64,000 nt of DNA, taken from Yoonia maricola (GTDB lineage: Bacteria; Pseudomonadota; Alphaproteobacteria; Rhodobacterales; Rhodobacteraceae). The number at the start of each line of letters is the position of its first letter. Within the stretch, counting starts at the first letter, position 1. Of this stretch, positions 26,007 to 35,699 are shown piece by piece. Under the pieces are notes generated by a model. That model saw only the letters and a list, made by a program, of their open reading frames with translations, was not told the origin of the DNA and made no database searches. The position numbers were made by a program, and so were the translations under genes. The stretch is taken from assembly GCF_002797915.1 (NCBI RefSeq), contig NZ_PGTY01000002.1, forward strand, positions 1-64,000. Reading direction: 5' to 3'.

Positions 26007-27541
26007 TCAAGAACCGTTCCCTGTTATGCGCATATCTTTGTGCGTTCTTTGGTGCTGTCATCTATGCACTCTTGGCCTTTGGCATCATCTTGCCGCAGCC
26101 CTATGGGGTGTTCGGCACCGATATATATGACGCCTATTTTTACCGGCTTCTTGAGGGACGTTTCGATCTGCCGTTGCGGATGTTGACTTTTGAAGGGCAT
26201 TACGCCTCTGACGGCACAGGCATGCTTTATCATGGTGTTGCGCCGCTCCTGACGCGCGCTGTGCTGTATCCGTTTGTAACCCTGCATACATTTCCAACGG
26301 CGGCACTTTCGATTTGGTTGTGGTCGGCGACCGGTGCTGCAATTTATCACGCAATCACTTATAAAGTCATAAGCAAATACGCTGGCCCGATATCGCTTGG
26401 GTGGTCAATTTTTATCGCTATCGCCGTTTGGATCGCGGCACCCGGACTTTTCCTTAGCAGTACGATAGTGCTTTATCACGAACCGTTCAGTATCGCCTTC
26501 GCCGCGACGGCAGGAACTGTGTACATTCTGATCTGCGTTGCTTTGTTTGATATGCCAATGCGGCGCGCTTTGATCCCACTTGCTCTTCTAGCGGCATTGC
26601 TACTGCATACCCGCCCGCATGTGGCGGTGGGTGCATATGCGGGTATCGTTGTCCTGATTGGTCTTGCCCTGCGATACGATGCGAGGCGTGCTGTTCTTCC
26701 TGTGGCGGCCAGCCTTGTTCTCTTGGGGGCAATTGGGCTGTCATTTCTGGAATTGAATAAGGCCCGTTTTGGATCAGCGACGCAATTCCATGGTCAAATT
26801 GATGAAGAAAATCCAGAAGACGTTATTGAATATGGGCCTGTCTTTTTCGGTACAGATTACATTGTCACTGGACGCGGTGTTGTGTTCAAGGAACATGGCC
26901 GTTTCCATCCATGGCGGATTATCCCAAATGGGCTGCTTTATGCCCTTGATACACCATTTTTCTATGATGAAATCGACACGTTACATACCAAAGCAACTAT
27001 AGCAGTCTCAGGTCAGGGTCATATCGAATTCCCGCGTTTTGGGATGATTCATGTCTGGCCAGTCTGGCTTTTTGCGGCGCTCATAGGCATGGGCCTTTCT
27101 CGGCCAAGGATCACCGGTGGTATGAGGGCTTTGCCAGTTCTGGCCGTCACAACCATCGCCGCTCTTTTTATTCTAAGCTATCCAACGGTTACCCTTCGTT
27201 ACAGGTTCGAAGTCTGGCCACTCTTGGTGACGCTTGCCCTGTTAAGTTTTCCAGGATGCGTCAATCGATTTGGAACAGGCTTTTTGAAGTCGCAGCGTGT
27301 CATCGGCCTTAGCTATGTCGTACTTGTGACATCACTCATATTTGCAATGGCAGTATCGTACATTCTGGTGAGAAGCTATCGGGCCATTCCCGGAGCGGTT
27401 TACGAGCCATGGAGCATGGAGTTCTGCGCCGAAAGAATAGCACATAAGGCGTTTTCACCCGATGATATCGACCGCCTTTGCACCAGCCCCGACAGCGTCT
27501 TCCAGGAATGGGAAGACAGGCGTGACACCCCGGATGCCTAA
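26003..27541 (+). CDS. Polytopic membrane protein, probable GT-C glycosyltransferase
   Basis: 512 residues with about 10-12 hydrophobic segments. The first periplasmic loop carries acidic residues (GTDIYDAYFYRLLEGRFDLP), as GT-C enzymes do for lipid-phosphate donors, and the C-terminal ~60 residues are soluble. I recognise no named family. The four-base overlap with the GT2 gene suggests it transfers the polyprenyl-linked sugar made by that enzyme (inference). The end of the gene overlaps the next start. Confidence 0.6.
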   Translation: MIKNRSLLCAYLCAFFGAVIYALLAFGIILPQPYGVFGTDIYDAYFYRLLEGRFDLPLRMLTFEGHYASDGTGMLYHGVAPLLTRAVLYPFVTLHTFPTAALSIWLWSATGAAIYHAITYKVISKYAGPISLGWSIFIAIAVWIAAPGLFLSSTIVLYHEPFSIAFAATAGTVYILICVALFDMPMRRALIPLALLAALLLHTRPHVAVGAYAGIVVLIGLALRYDARRAVLPVAASLVLLGAIGLSFLELNKARFGSATQFHGQIDEENPEDVIEYGPVFFGTDYIVTGRGVVFKEHGRFHPWRIIPNGLLYALDTPFFYDEIDTLHTKATIAVSGQGHIEFPRFGMIHVWPVWLFAALIGMGLSRPRITGGMRALPVLAVTTIAALFILSYPTVTLRYRFEVWPLLVTLALLSFPGCVNRFGTGFLKSQRVIGLSYVVLVTSLIFAMAVSYILVRSYRAIPGAVYEPWSMEFCAERIAHKAFSPDDIDRLCTSPDSVFQEWEDRRDTPDA

Positions 27542-28442
27542 GGCTGGCACTCGCGATGGCTTAAAGCGTCTTGGGTTTTGGGTCGGGCGGGCAATGACTG
27601 TTTTGGGTCTTGGGTTTGTCGCGTGGATGCTTTGGTCACAATGGGGCCAGATCAACGCACGCGAGCCGGTAACGTTTCATTTGGCTTTGGGTACTGTGTG
27701 CCTTGCGATAGCCTATGCTGCGATGATGGTGCTGCAGGCATTAAACTGGACGACAATCCTGTTCACGCTCCTTCCTGATCCAGCGCCGCGGGCGCATTTG
27801 TTCTTGTCCTATACGAAATCTCAAGTCGCCAAATACCTGCCCGGCAACGTCATGCATCTGGCCAGCCGCCATCTTTATCTGCGCGAATTGGGCCTGCCAC
27901 ATCTGCCATTAGCCAAGGCTTCTTTGTGTGAAATGGTCCTGCAACCGGTCCATGCTGCCATAACAATCTGCCTGATTGCCGTGTTCATGTCAGGTTTGAC
28001 GGTCGCCGGATGGGATGTCAGCGGTCTGGCCCCCTATGCTCTTGCCGGGCTGGTCGTGATCAGCTTTGGTCTCATCTATTGGCTATGCAAACCCTTGATC
28101 TGGGCCGCATCGCTGGTCATCGTGCGTGGTATTGTTTTCATGCTAAGCTTGGGAACGATCTTTGCCTTGACCCTCCAATTGGTCAGCGCGGATTTTGTCG
28201 GCTTTGCTGTGCCGGTTTCAATCATCGCTTGGCTGATCGGTTTTCTGACACCGGGTGTGCCTGGGGGGATTGGCGTACGTGAAGCTGCAATGATCGCCTT
28301 GCTAACCGGCCCTTTGCCTGCCGACGACGTATTGATTGCAGTGATTGTATTCCGTTTTGTGACAACCATCGGGGATCTGCTGATATATCTGGCCGGAAAT
28401 CTATTTGCGGCCTATATGATGCCGCCAAAATCTGCGGAGTAG
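27534..28442 (+). CDS. Flippase-like membrane protein (LPG synthase TM / UPF0104 family)
   Basis: About 302 residues from the ATG at 27534, which overlaps the previous stop by eight bases; a longer frame begins at 27462. About eight hydrophobic segments. Family features are SQVAKYLPGNVMHLASRHLYLRELG near residue 90 and the C-terminal GFLTPGVPGGIGVREAAMIALL. Relatives (lysylphosphatidylglycerol synthase membrane domain) move lipids or lipid-linked sugars across membranes. Here it completes the GT2/GT-C set. Confidence 0.75.
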   Translation: MPKAGTRDGLKRLGFWVGRAMTVLGLGFVAWMLWSQWGQINAREPVTFHLALGTVCLAIAYAAMMVLQALNWTTILFTLLPDPAPRAHLFLSYTKSQVAKYLPGNVMHLASRHLYLRELGLPHLPLAKASLCEMVLQPVHAAITICLIAVFMSGLTVAGWDVSGLAPYALAGLVVISFGLIYWLCKPLIWAASLVIVRGIVFMLSLGTIFALTLQLVSADFVGFAVPVSIIAWLIGFLTPGVPGGIGVREAAMIALLTGPLPADDVLIAVIVFRFVTTIGDLLIYLAGNLFAAYMMPPKSAE

Positions 28443-28529
28443 GCGAAGCTGGCGTATTCTTGTCACAACGTCACTTTTCCGTTGCAGAGACGGTCACAAC
28501 CTGTTTGCAGCCCTGTTTTTAACACGCGT

Positions 28530-29264
28530 ATGAATAGCATTATGCGTCTGCTCTTTCTGCCCTTCTTTCTCGCCTCATCCTTGCTTTGCGCCCCTTATGC
28601 TTTGGCACAGGATGCAGTGTTGACGACGCCAGAGCTTACTGAAGCAGGTGAAGCCTATCTTGATGCGGTGTCGCGTCAGCGCATTGACAGCGATGTAGTC
28701 TACTTTGATCCAACCGCAGAGGCACCCGCCCTAACAACACAAGAACAGCTGGCCGCGCTCGAAGAGCCGGATCGCGGTTCCCCAAACTTGAATGCCCCAC
28801 GACAGGCCTGGCCCTATGGCTTGGTTGCGGCGATCATTCTGATCGCAATCATTCTTGTCTTCGCCCGGTTTGGCGGGAATATGGGGATCATGCTGCAACC
28901 CTCATCCGACAACCCGCATGCCGCGCGCAGAGGGCCAAGACACGCGCGGACCTCTGCGGCAGACATCCAACCCCGCAACCTGTCTGAAATCACGGGCATG
29001 GCGGATCGGCGCACAGCCCTGGTGGCACTGGCGCAGAACGCGTTGCGCAAGGCGGTCACGGCCAATGGTCTGCTGCTACGCCAAAGCTGGACCGACCGCG
29101 AGGCGCTGCGCCGCCTTCCCGCGGATCAGCGCCACCTGACTGCCCTGCGCGAATTGATCCGCGCCAGTGAACGTGTCCAATTCGGCGGTCGCGATGTGAC
29201 AGAGCCTGAGTTTGCCCATCACGTCACACAGATCACACCCCTCTTTCGCGAGTTGGCATCATGA
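28530..29264 (+). CDS. DUF4129-like membrane protein of the MoxR cluster
   Basis: 244 residues from the ATG at 28530, which gives a signal peptide (LLFLPFFLASSLLCAPYALAQ). There is one central membrane helix (YGLVAAIILIAIILVFA). The cytoplasmic tail has a DUF4129-like region (LRKAVTANGLLLRQSWTDREALRRLP). The order is the same as in other MoxR clusters: DUF4129, DUF4350, MoxR, DUF58. No clear ribosome site; 28542 is another possible start. ATGA overlap with the next gene. Confidence 0.6.
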   Translation: MNSIMRLLFLPFFLASSLLCAPYALAQDAVLTTPELTEAGEAYLDAVSRQRIDSDVVYFDPTAEAPALTTQEQLAALEEPDRGSPNLNAPRQAWPYGLVAAIILIAIILVFARFGGNMGIMLQPSSDNPHAARRGPRHARTSAADIQPRNLSEITGMADRRTALVALAQNALRKAVTANGLLLRQSWTDREALRRLPADQRHLTALRELIRASERVQFGGRDVTEPEFAHHVTQITPLFRELAS

Positions 29265-30571
29265 GCGAAACAGCACCCACCCCAGAAACGGCAAAGCAAC
29301 GCCCGGAACTGATCCTGATCGCCATCTTTGTCGTGATCGGCCTCGCCGTGCTGTTCTATTTTTCCAGCCAGCAACAACAGCAATTGCGCAGTTCAGCGTC
29401 CGGGATGGATGGTCTACAGGTTTGGCTGAAATCCGAAGGGCATGACGCACAAAGCTTTGCCGGTGGTTGGACAATTAACGCTGAAACGCTGGGTCTGCTG
29501 ATCACCCCACTTTATGACACCGATATCGATGATGACCGCACACCGCCCAGCACCAAGGAAGAGCTGCTGTTCCAACAGGACGAGTTTGACCTTTGGACCT
29601 GGCAAATTCAGGACCGCGCGGCGTTGGTACAAACCATGGTCGTGCTGCCCAAATGGCGCAGTGGTGTGCGGCTTACCGGCCTCAGCCATCCGGCTTTGCT
29701 GGTGGATCGCAACCGGACACAAGCGACGCTTGAGCGCATTGCTGGAAACGACATCGGTGCTGTTGGCCATATTCCGCAACCGTTCAGTGATTTCACCTAT
29801 CAAACGCCGGAAGGCGACCGCCTGACGGCGCGGTTCTATGTGGCGCAGGTATTTGAAGGGCGTGGATGCGATCCGATTATTGGTGATGTCGGTGAGATGA
29901 TCTTAGGTTTCTGCACTGTAGACGGTACGGGCGATGATATTCTGGTTCTCTCTGACCCTGATCTTTTGAACAACCACGGTCTACGTTTGGGCCAAAACGC
30001 CCGGATTGCCGAAAGCCTGCTGCCACAACTGGCGCAGGATGGCCGCATCCTGATCGATTACAGCCAAGATATCTGGATCACCCAAGAACGAGAGGTCGTG
30101 CAGCATGAGCGCAGCTGGTCTGACTTCCTGCGCTATTTTGACTATCCTTTCTCGGTTCTGTGGGGTGGTGGTCTGATCCTGATCCTGATCACCTTTTGGC
30201 GCGCAGGTCTGCGGTATGGCCCGATTGTTGATGCGGTCTCAAAACTCAGCGCGCGTAAAGGGCAGGCGATCAGCGCACGCGCCAAGCTGATGCGCATGAC
30301 CGGGCAGGATGGTGCTTTGCTTGATGACTATGTCACGGCACGGATGAGCGCAGTAAGCAGTGCGCTTTTCGGCCCTGTGATCTCCGGCGCGGCAACTAAG
30401 GAACAAGCCTACCTCAAGCATATGAAACGCCTGAACCCGAGTTTGACAGATAAACTCACCGAGCTGTTGGACGAAATGCGCGACCTGCCGCCCCATCTGC
30501 CGGCCTCTGCCGCCATTTCCTATGTCGAAGCCTTTGAACTTACTTTGGAGCAACTTGCCCATGACACTTGA
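29261..30571 (+). CDS. DUF4350-domain membrane protein
   Basis: 436 residues: N-terminal helix ([18 protein letters not shown]), a periplasmic Rossmann-like domain typical of DUF4350 ([30 protein letters not shown]), a second helix near residue 305 ([15 protein letters not shown]) and a helical cytoplasmic tail. Members sit beside MoxR ATPases. Role unknown; a substrate-like or scaffolding role for the ATPase is often proposed. Overlaps both neighbours. Confidence 0.75.
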   Translation: MSETAPTPETAKQRPELILIAIFVVIGLAVLFYFSSQQQQQLRSSASGMDGLQVWLKSEGHDAQSFAGGWTINAETLGLLITPLYDTDIDDDRTPPSTKEELLFQQDEFDLWTWQIQDRAALVQTMVVLPKWRSGVRLTGLSHPALLVDRNRTQATLERIAGNDIGAVGHIPQPFSDFTYQTPEGDRLTARFYVAQVFEGRGCDPIIGDVGEMILGFCTVDGTGDDILVLSDPDLLNNHGLRLGQNARIAESLLPQLAQDGRILIDYSQDIWITQEREVVQHERSWSDFLRYFDYPFSVLWGGGLILILITFWRAGLRYGPIVDAVSKLSARKGQAISARAKLMRMTGQDGALLDDYVTARMSAVSSALFGPVISGAATKEQAYLKHMKRLNPSLTDKLTELLDEMRDLPPHLPASAAISYVEAFELTLEQLAHDT

Positions 30572-31517
30572 AACACTCAGCGCCCGCGCAGACGCCTTGC
30601 GCGCCGAGATCGGCAAAACCGTGAAAGGGCAGGAAGAGATCATTGATCTTTTGCTGGTCGCCCTTTTTGCGCGCGGTCATGTCTTGCTAGAGGGACCACC
30701 GGGAACCGCCAAGACCCTGCTGGCGCGCAGTTTTGCGGCAGCCTTTGATCTGGAGTTTGGACGCATCCAGTTTACACCAGACCTGATGCCGGGTGATGTG
30801 TTGGGCACCTCGATCTTCAACTTCCAGACCAATGATTTCACGCTGACCAAAGGGCCGGTGTTCAGTCAGGTCTTGCTGGCAGATGAAATCAACCGCGCAC
30901 CCCCGAAATCGCAAGCAGCCCTGTTGCAAGCGATGAATGAACGTATGGTCAGCATTGATGGCACCGATCACTCATTGGGTGACGAATTCCTTGTGGTTGC
31001 GACCCAGAACCCCATCGAACAGCAAGGCACCTACCCGCTGCCCGAAGCGCAGTTGGACCGTTTCCTGTTCAAACTGGTGGTGGATTTCCCGCCGCAGGAT
31101 ATCGAAATGGCGATCCTGCAAGCCCACGCGGCAGAACCGATTGAAACGCGCGCCACGATGGATGCCCAAGACAAAGTCATGGATGCGACGATCCTTGCAG
31201 AATGCCGCACGATCATCGATGGCATCATTCTGCAGGATGACATCCTTGCCTATATTCTGCGACTGGTGCGTGCGACACGAGAGAACAACGAGATTTCTTA
31301 TGGCGCATCTACCCGTGCCGCTGATGCAATTGCCAGCGCAGCGCGGGCGACCGCCGCATTGGCAGGCCGTGACTTCGCGATCCCTGACGATGTGAAGGGC
31401 CTGTTTGTCCCCGCCTTGCGTCACCGCATCGTGCTTGGCCCCACGGCAGAGATTGAAGGACGCGGGCCTGTCCAGATCCTTGAAAACATCCTTGATCAAG
31501 TAGAGGCCCCCCACTGA
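30561..31517 (+). CDS. MoxR-family AAA+ ATPase
   Basis: 318 residues from the ATG at 30561 (GGAG upstream, 11-base overlap with the preceding gene). Walker [13 protein letters not shown], Walker [13 protein letters not shown], sensor [22 protein letters not shown]: all intact. MoxR proteins act as chaperones that mature enzyme complexes or act in stress responses, usually with a DUF58/VWA partner, which is the next gene. Confidence 0.93.
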   Translation: MTLETLSARADALRAEIGKTVKGQEEIIDLLLVALFARGHVLLEGPPGTAKTLLARSFAAAFDLEFGRIQFTPDLMPGDVLGTSIFNFQTNDFTLTKGPVFSQVLLADEINRAPPKSQAALLQAMNERMVSIDGTDHSLGDEFLVVATQNPIEQQGTYPLPEAQLDRFLFKLVVDFPPQDIEMAILQAHAAEPIETRATMDAQDKVMDATILAECRTIIDGIILQDDILAYILRLVRATRENNEISYGASTRAADAIASAARATAALAGRDFAIPDDVKGLFVPALRHRIVLGPTAEIEGRGPVQILENILDQVEAPH

Positions 31518-31534
31518 TACGCCCATCGCGCAGA

Positions 31535-32812
31535 TTGCTGACAGTCGGCGGGGCCGCCCTGCTGATCTCGATGTTGATCGCCTTTGTTGGCGATGCACCT
31601 GCCGCTGCTGCGGCAGCACTGTGGCTGGTATTGGGCATCGCTGTAATCGCTGATCTGGTGATGTCGCGCTCTGGGCGCAAAGAAATCACGGTCGATTACC
31701 CGTCAGAGGTGTTTGTGGGCGAAACGGTCGATCTGAAACTGACTGTCGGCAATGCCCCTGCAACACTTGTAGGTCAGATCGACTGGCCGGACGGCATCAG
31801 CGGGCAAAGCGACATCGCGTTCCAGACAGATGATCAGGGGACGGCGCGCGCCATCATACCCTGCCGCGCGGTGCGCCGGGGCGCTTGGACTTGTGAGCAT
31901 CTGTGGCTGATGTGGACCTCGCATTGGGGTTTTTTTGAATATGTACCAAAGCTGACATTGGGCGCGGAATTGCGGATTGTGCCCAACATCAGGTTGGTCG
32001 AATCCGGGCAGATTACGACCTCGGTGAACTCAGCCCTCTTTGGCGTCAAAGAAAATCGCGCTGTTGGGGAGGGGTCGGAGTTCCACCAGTTGCAGGACTT
32101 TGTGCAAGGTATGGATGTGAAGAGCATCGACTGGAAACGGTCAGCCCGCAAACGATCTTTGGTCGCCAAAGAACTGCGTGCAGAGCGCAACCACCATGTC
32201 ATCATCGCCCTGGATAACGGGTATCTGATGCGCGAGGAAATCGGCGGCATGCCCCGGATCGATCACGCTATCACAGCCGCCTTGGCGACCGCTTGGGCCG
32301 CGGCCATCGGTGGTGATCTGGTCGGCTTCTACTCTTACGACGTCCGCCCCCGTATTTTCTCGGCCCCCACGGCGGGCCGCAAAGCCTTTGCCCGCCTGCG
32401 CAGCCGTACCGCTGATCTTGACTATGTCAGCCGCGAGACGAACCACACGCTTGCGATGACAGAACTGAACGCACGCACACCGAAACGTAGCCTAATCATC
32501 ATTTTCACCGATTTCGTCGATACCACATCGGCGGAACTTCTGATCGAAAACATCGGCATTCTCGCCCGCCGTCATCTGGTAATTTTTGTCACCATGCGCG
32601 ACCCCGAACTGGAACAGATGGTGGCCAAAGCCCCAGAAAGTATGGACGGTGTTGCCGAACTGGTCGCTGCAAACCAATCCATCGATGAACGCCGTATCGT
32701 AATGGAACGTCTGACCCGCATGGGTGTTACTGTGGTTGATACAGAGCCGGGCAAAGTAACCGCAAAACTGATCTCGCATTACCTTGAAATCAAAGCAAAA
32801 GAGCTGATCTGA
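31535..32812 (+). CDS. DUF58-domain protein, MoxR partner
   Basis: About 425 residues. Two N-terminal membrane helices are followed by the DUF58 signature GEGSEFHQLQDFVQGMDVKSIDWKRSARK, with a VWA-like fold after it (VIIALDNGYLM in place of the usual metal-site DxSxS). The start is uncertain: the frame has only rare codons near the 5' end (TTG at 31535; CTG at 31514 would overlap the moxR stop). Confidence 0.88.
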   Translation: MLTVGGAALLISMLIAFVGDAPAAAAAALWLVLGIAVIADLVMSRSGRKEITVDYPSEVFVGETVDLKLTVGNAPATLVGQIDWPDGISGQSDIAFQTDDQGTARAIIPCRAVRRGAWTCEHLWLMWTSHWGFFEYVPKLTLGAELRIVPNIRLVESGQITTSVNSALFGVKENRAVGEGSEFHQLQDFVQGMDVKSIDWKRSARKRSLVAKELRAERNHHVIIALDNGYLMREEIGGMPRIDHAITAALATAWAAAIGGDLVGFYSYDVRPRIFSAPTAGRKAFARLRSRTADLDYVSRETNHTLAMTELNARTPKRSLIIIFTDFVDTTSAELLIENIGILARRHLVIFVTMRDPELEQMVAKAPESMDGVAELVAANQSIDERRIVMERLTRMGVTVVDTEPGKVTAKLISHYLEIKAKELI

Positions 32813-33813
32813 TGGAAGAACCGACCGATCTTATTCGCTCTGCCCGGTTTCGCAAAGAACGCGAGGCGGATTGGTTGCGGCTTGAAGAACTGGCGACGAA
32901 AGCGGAAACGCAAGGCCTGCGCCGAATGAGCTTTGGCGAGGCGCGCGATCTGGCCGCCCTTTACCGCGAGGCGACGACATCGCTGGCGATTGCGCGGGAA
33001 ATCTCGCTCGATAAGGGGCTGCTGTCGTATCTGGAGGCACTGACGGCCCGCGCCTATCTGTCGGTTTACGCACCGCAAGAAAGCGCGCGCGGTGTGATTG
33101 GCCGGTTCATGCGCAAAAGTGGGCCCATCGCTATGCGCAAATCATGGTTTTTTGTACTGCTGGGGTTTCTCAGCATGGGGCTGGGCGGTTTGGCGGGATA
33201 CCTGCTCTACTTTGATGATCCGTCTTGGTTTTATGTGCTTATGCCCGGAGAACTTGCCGGTGGGCGTAGCCCGGACGCCACGACAGGTTATCTGCGGTCA
33301 GTGATCTATGACGACGACCCGGATGCATCGGGGTTAGGCGCTTTTGCGACTTATCTTTTTTCGCACAACACGCGGATTGCGATTTTTGTCTTTGGGCTGG
33401 GTGTGTTCCTTTGCGCCCCGGCGATCCTGCTGACCTTCTATAATGGTCTGATCATTGGCGTCTTTTTTGCGCTGCATGTGGACCGCGGCCTTGGGTGGGA
33501 CCTGTTCGGCTGGCTCTCGATCCATGGCGTAACCGAGCTTTCGGCGATCTGCATCGCCTGCGGTGGTGGTATCCAATTGGGTGCAGCGGTGCTCTTCCCC
33601 GGACAAAGCACGCGAGCAGAAGCCTTGCGGATTGCAGGGCGGGATGCGGCAAAGTTGGCGATTGTTGCCGCACTTATGCTGGTGGCAGCGGCCTTTATCG
33701 AAGGGTACGGGCGCCAGCTCATCCAGGACCGCAATGCGCGGTTGATCATAGGCTGGACCATCGGTGGCCTTTGGCTGATGTGGTTCGTCCGTGGCGGAAG
33801 GGCGCAGGCATGA
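32812..33813 (+). CDS. SpoIIM-like (stage II sporulation protein M) membrane protein
   Basis: 333 residues: a soluble N-terminal helical part and then five or six membrane helices, with FGLGVFLCAPAILLTFYNGLIIGVFF and WLSIHGVTELSAICIACGGGI as family marks. The organism is not a spore former in any related species I know; such proteins are widespread beside MoxR-DUF58-RDD genes and probably act in envelope remodelling. One-base overlap with the DUF58 gene and four-base overlap with the RDD gene. Confidence 0.85.
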   Translation: MEEPTDLIRSARFRKEREADWLRLEELATKAETQGLRRMSFGEARDLAALYREATTSLAIAREISLDKGLLSYLEALTARAYLSVYAPQESARGVIGRFMRKSGPIAMRKSWFFVLLGFLSMGLGGLAGYLLYFDDPSWFYVLMPGELAGGRSPDATTGYLRSVIYDDDPDASGLGAFATYLFSHNTRIAIFVFGLGVFLCAPAILLTFYNGLIIGVFFALHVDRGLGWDLFGWLSIHGVTELSAICIACGGGIQLGAAVLFPGQSTRAEALRIAGRDAAKLAIVAALMLVAAAFIEGYGRQLIQDRNARLIIGWTIGGLWLMWFVRGGRAQA

Positions 33814-34727
33814 AACGGCAACGAAAGGCGAAAGCGCCAGCGCCAGCGCCTGACCCCAACGTGTTGTTGCCGCCCGAAGGCGTGCCTTTGCACTTGGCTG
33901 TCTCTGGTATGGGCGCGCGGTTTGGGGCGCAGATTACAGATATCTTGATCACAATGATCGGTGCCATTGCGTTGGTCGTCCTGCTTGCGGTGATGAACCT
34001 GACCTCGCCGCAAACGCTTTGGGCGATCTCTGCGCTGCTCTTTTTCATCATACGCATCCCTTATTACGTGCTGACGGAACTGGCATGGAACGGGCAGACC
34101 ATCGGCAAACGCATGATGAAGATCAAAGTCGTTTCGCGCGATGGTCTGTCGCTCAGCGCGCATGCGCTGGTCGTGCGTAACCTGATGAAAGAGGCCGAGA
34201 TATTCCTGCCTGGCACGCTCTTGCTGACATTGGACGCGGCATCGCCCGTCGCATCACTGATTTCGCTCGGGTGGATTGTAGGCACCATCATGGTGCCGCT
34301 ACTAAACAAGCGGCGGCAACGTTTGGGTGACATGATTGCGGGCACCTATGTGATCGACCTGCCCACGCCGATCTTGTTGAAGGACCTTGCCCAGTCGGTA
34401 CCAAAGCCTGTGAAAGACAAATTTGTGTTCCTGTCACACCAGTTGGACCACTATGGCGCTTTGGAACTACAAACGCTGGAGGATTTGCTGCGCGCGCAGG
34501 AAAACAGGCCAAGCATGCAAACCAATGCGCGTAACAAGGCCACACTCGATTCTGTGATCGCGAAAATCCGCAATAAGATCGGCTATGCTGATAAAGTGGC
34601 ACCTGCAGATAGCGTCGCCTTTTTGCGCGCCTTCTATAACGCCCAGCGCGCGCATCTTGAGCAAAAGCAGCTTTTTGGGGAACGGCGGCAAGATAAGTTT
34701 CATGCCGATAAGGCCGAAAAAGACTGA
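33810..34727 (+). CDS. RDD family membrane protein
   Basis: 305 residues starting at the ATG that overlaps the SpoIIM stop (ATGA). RDD features: FGAQITDILITMI (first helix with Asp), ELAWNGQTIGKRMMKIKVVSRDG, and RQRLGDMIAGTYVIDL. There are four membrane helices in the first 180 residues, then a soluble, charged, helical tail of over 100 residues (EDLLRAQENRPS, AEKD end), longer than in minimal RDD proteins. RDD proteins have been linked to ion transport; here the function is unknown. Confidence 0.85.
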   Translation: MKRQRKAKAPAPAPDPNVLLPPEGVPLHLAVSGMGARFGAQITDILITMIGAIALVVLLAVMNLTSPQTLWAISALLFFIIRIPYYVLTELAWNGQTIGKRMMKIKVVSRDGLSLSAHALVVRNLMKEAEIFLPGTLLLTLDAASPVASLISLGWIVGTIMVPLLNKRRQRLGDMIAGTYVIDLPTPILLKDLAQSVPKPVKDKFVFLSHQLDHYGALELQTLEDLLRAQENRPSMQTNARNKATLDSVIAKIRNKIGYADKVAPADSVAFLRAFYNAQRAHLEQKQLFGERRQDKFHADKAEKD

Positions 34728-34839
34728 TGCATATTTGCTGCAATAGCGGACAGAGCCCAAGGCATTTCCGTCATGCAGTCTGGAACCCACACGCCAAAAG
34801 CTGCACATTCCAATATGAACTGCCAATAGGACCTTTTTC

Positions 34840-35631
34840 ATGACAAGCACACCTTCCACTGGCCAAAAAACGCCCCTTGGCGTTGGCGGCATCGTCTCCA
34901 ACAGCTTTTCGATCCTGTTCCGCAATCTGATTGCGGTCATGATCGTGGCATTTATTCCTTCACTGATTGGACTGTTGGTGTCTGTCGCCATGAACGGCGT
35001 CGGCCTGACACTTGGCGTTGATACCGGGGAACCACTGGCAGTTGGATCACCTGCAATGATTATTGCTGGCGTTGTTGTGCAATTTGCCATTCAAGGTCTG
35101 ACAATCGCGCTATTGGTGCAGCTTGCATATGATGCCAAGCTTGGTAATGCGATTACCCCGATCGCCTATATCTCGCCGGCGATCAAAGCCATTGTACCGA
35201 TCATGGTGTTGTCGATAGTGATTGCTATTCTAGCTGGTATCGGTTTCGCGCTGCTGATTATCCCGGGCCTATACATCTATGCCGTTTTCTGTGTCACGAC
35301 GCCTGCGATCATGATTGAGCGGGCAGGCTTTGGCGGCATGGGCCGCTCTGCCGCGCTGACAAAGGAATATCGTTGGCCCGTAGTTGGTGCATTGATCCTG
35401 CTGGGCATCTGTACCATTGGTTTGGGTATCATCACCACTTTCCTTGTTTCGGCCATTGTACCAATCATTGGTCTGAACACGGCAGGCTTTGGCATTGGTA
35501 TCCTGTTGTTCGCACTGGTGAACGGGCTGACTTATGGTTTGTCAGGCATCGGTGCGGCGTTGATCTATGCGCGCCTACGCGACATCAAAGAGGGCGTCAG
35601 CGTTGATAAACTGGCCGCAGTCTTTGACTAA
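34840..35631 (+). CDS. Polytopic membrane protein of unknown function
   Basis: 263 residues with six hydrophobic segments. The N-terminal TPLGVGGIVSNSFSILFRNL and the central LLIIPGLYIYAVFCVTTPAIMIERAGFGGMGRSAALTKEYRW resemble the glycerophosphodiester-phosphodiesterase membrane-domain/DUF975-type proteins. There is no enzymatic motif. It is 112 bases after the RDD gene and followed by a strong terminator, so it closes the MoxR cluster or is a separate unit. Confidence 0.65.
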   Translation: MTSTPSTGQKTPLGVGGIVSNSFSILFRNLIAVMIVAFIPSLIGLLVSVAMNGVGLTLGVDTGEPLAVGSPAMIIAGVVVQFAIQGLTIALLVQLAYDAKLGNAITPIAYISPAIKAIVPIMVLSIVIAILAGIGFALLIIPGLYIYAVFCVTTPAIMIERAGFGGMGRSAALTKEYRWPVVGALILLGICTIGLGIITTFLVSAIVPIIGLNTAGFGIGILLFALVNGLTYGLSGIGAALIYARLRDIKEGVSVDKLAAVFD

Positions 35632-35657
35632 GACACGTTCAGCGTAAATCCAAAGAG

Positions 35658-35691
35658 CCCCATTGCCGACGTTGGCAATGGGGTTTTTTTT
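35658..35691 (+). terminator. Intrinsic terminator
   Basis: CCCCATTGCC (35658-35667) and GGCAATGGGG (35674-35683) form a perfect 10-bp stem with a six-base loop, followed by eight T. It ends the plus-strand transcript; the minus-strand GntR gene ends nine bases further on. Confidence 0.93.
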
Positions 35692-35699
35692 AGGATCTG

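Noticed and set aside
33495-33809. N-terminal extension of the RDD protein
   Set aside because: The extension lies wholly within the SpoIIM-like gene in another frame; the ATG at 33810 overlaps the stop codon and begins a normal RDD protein.
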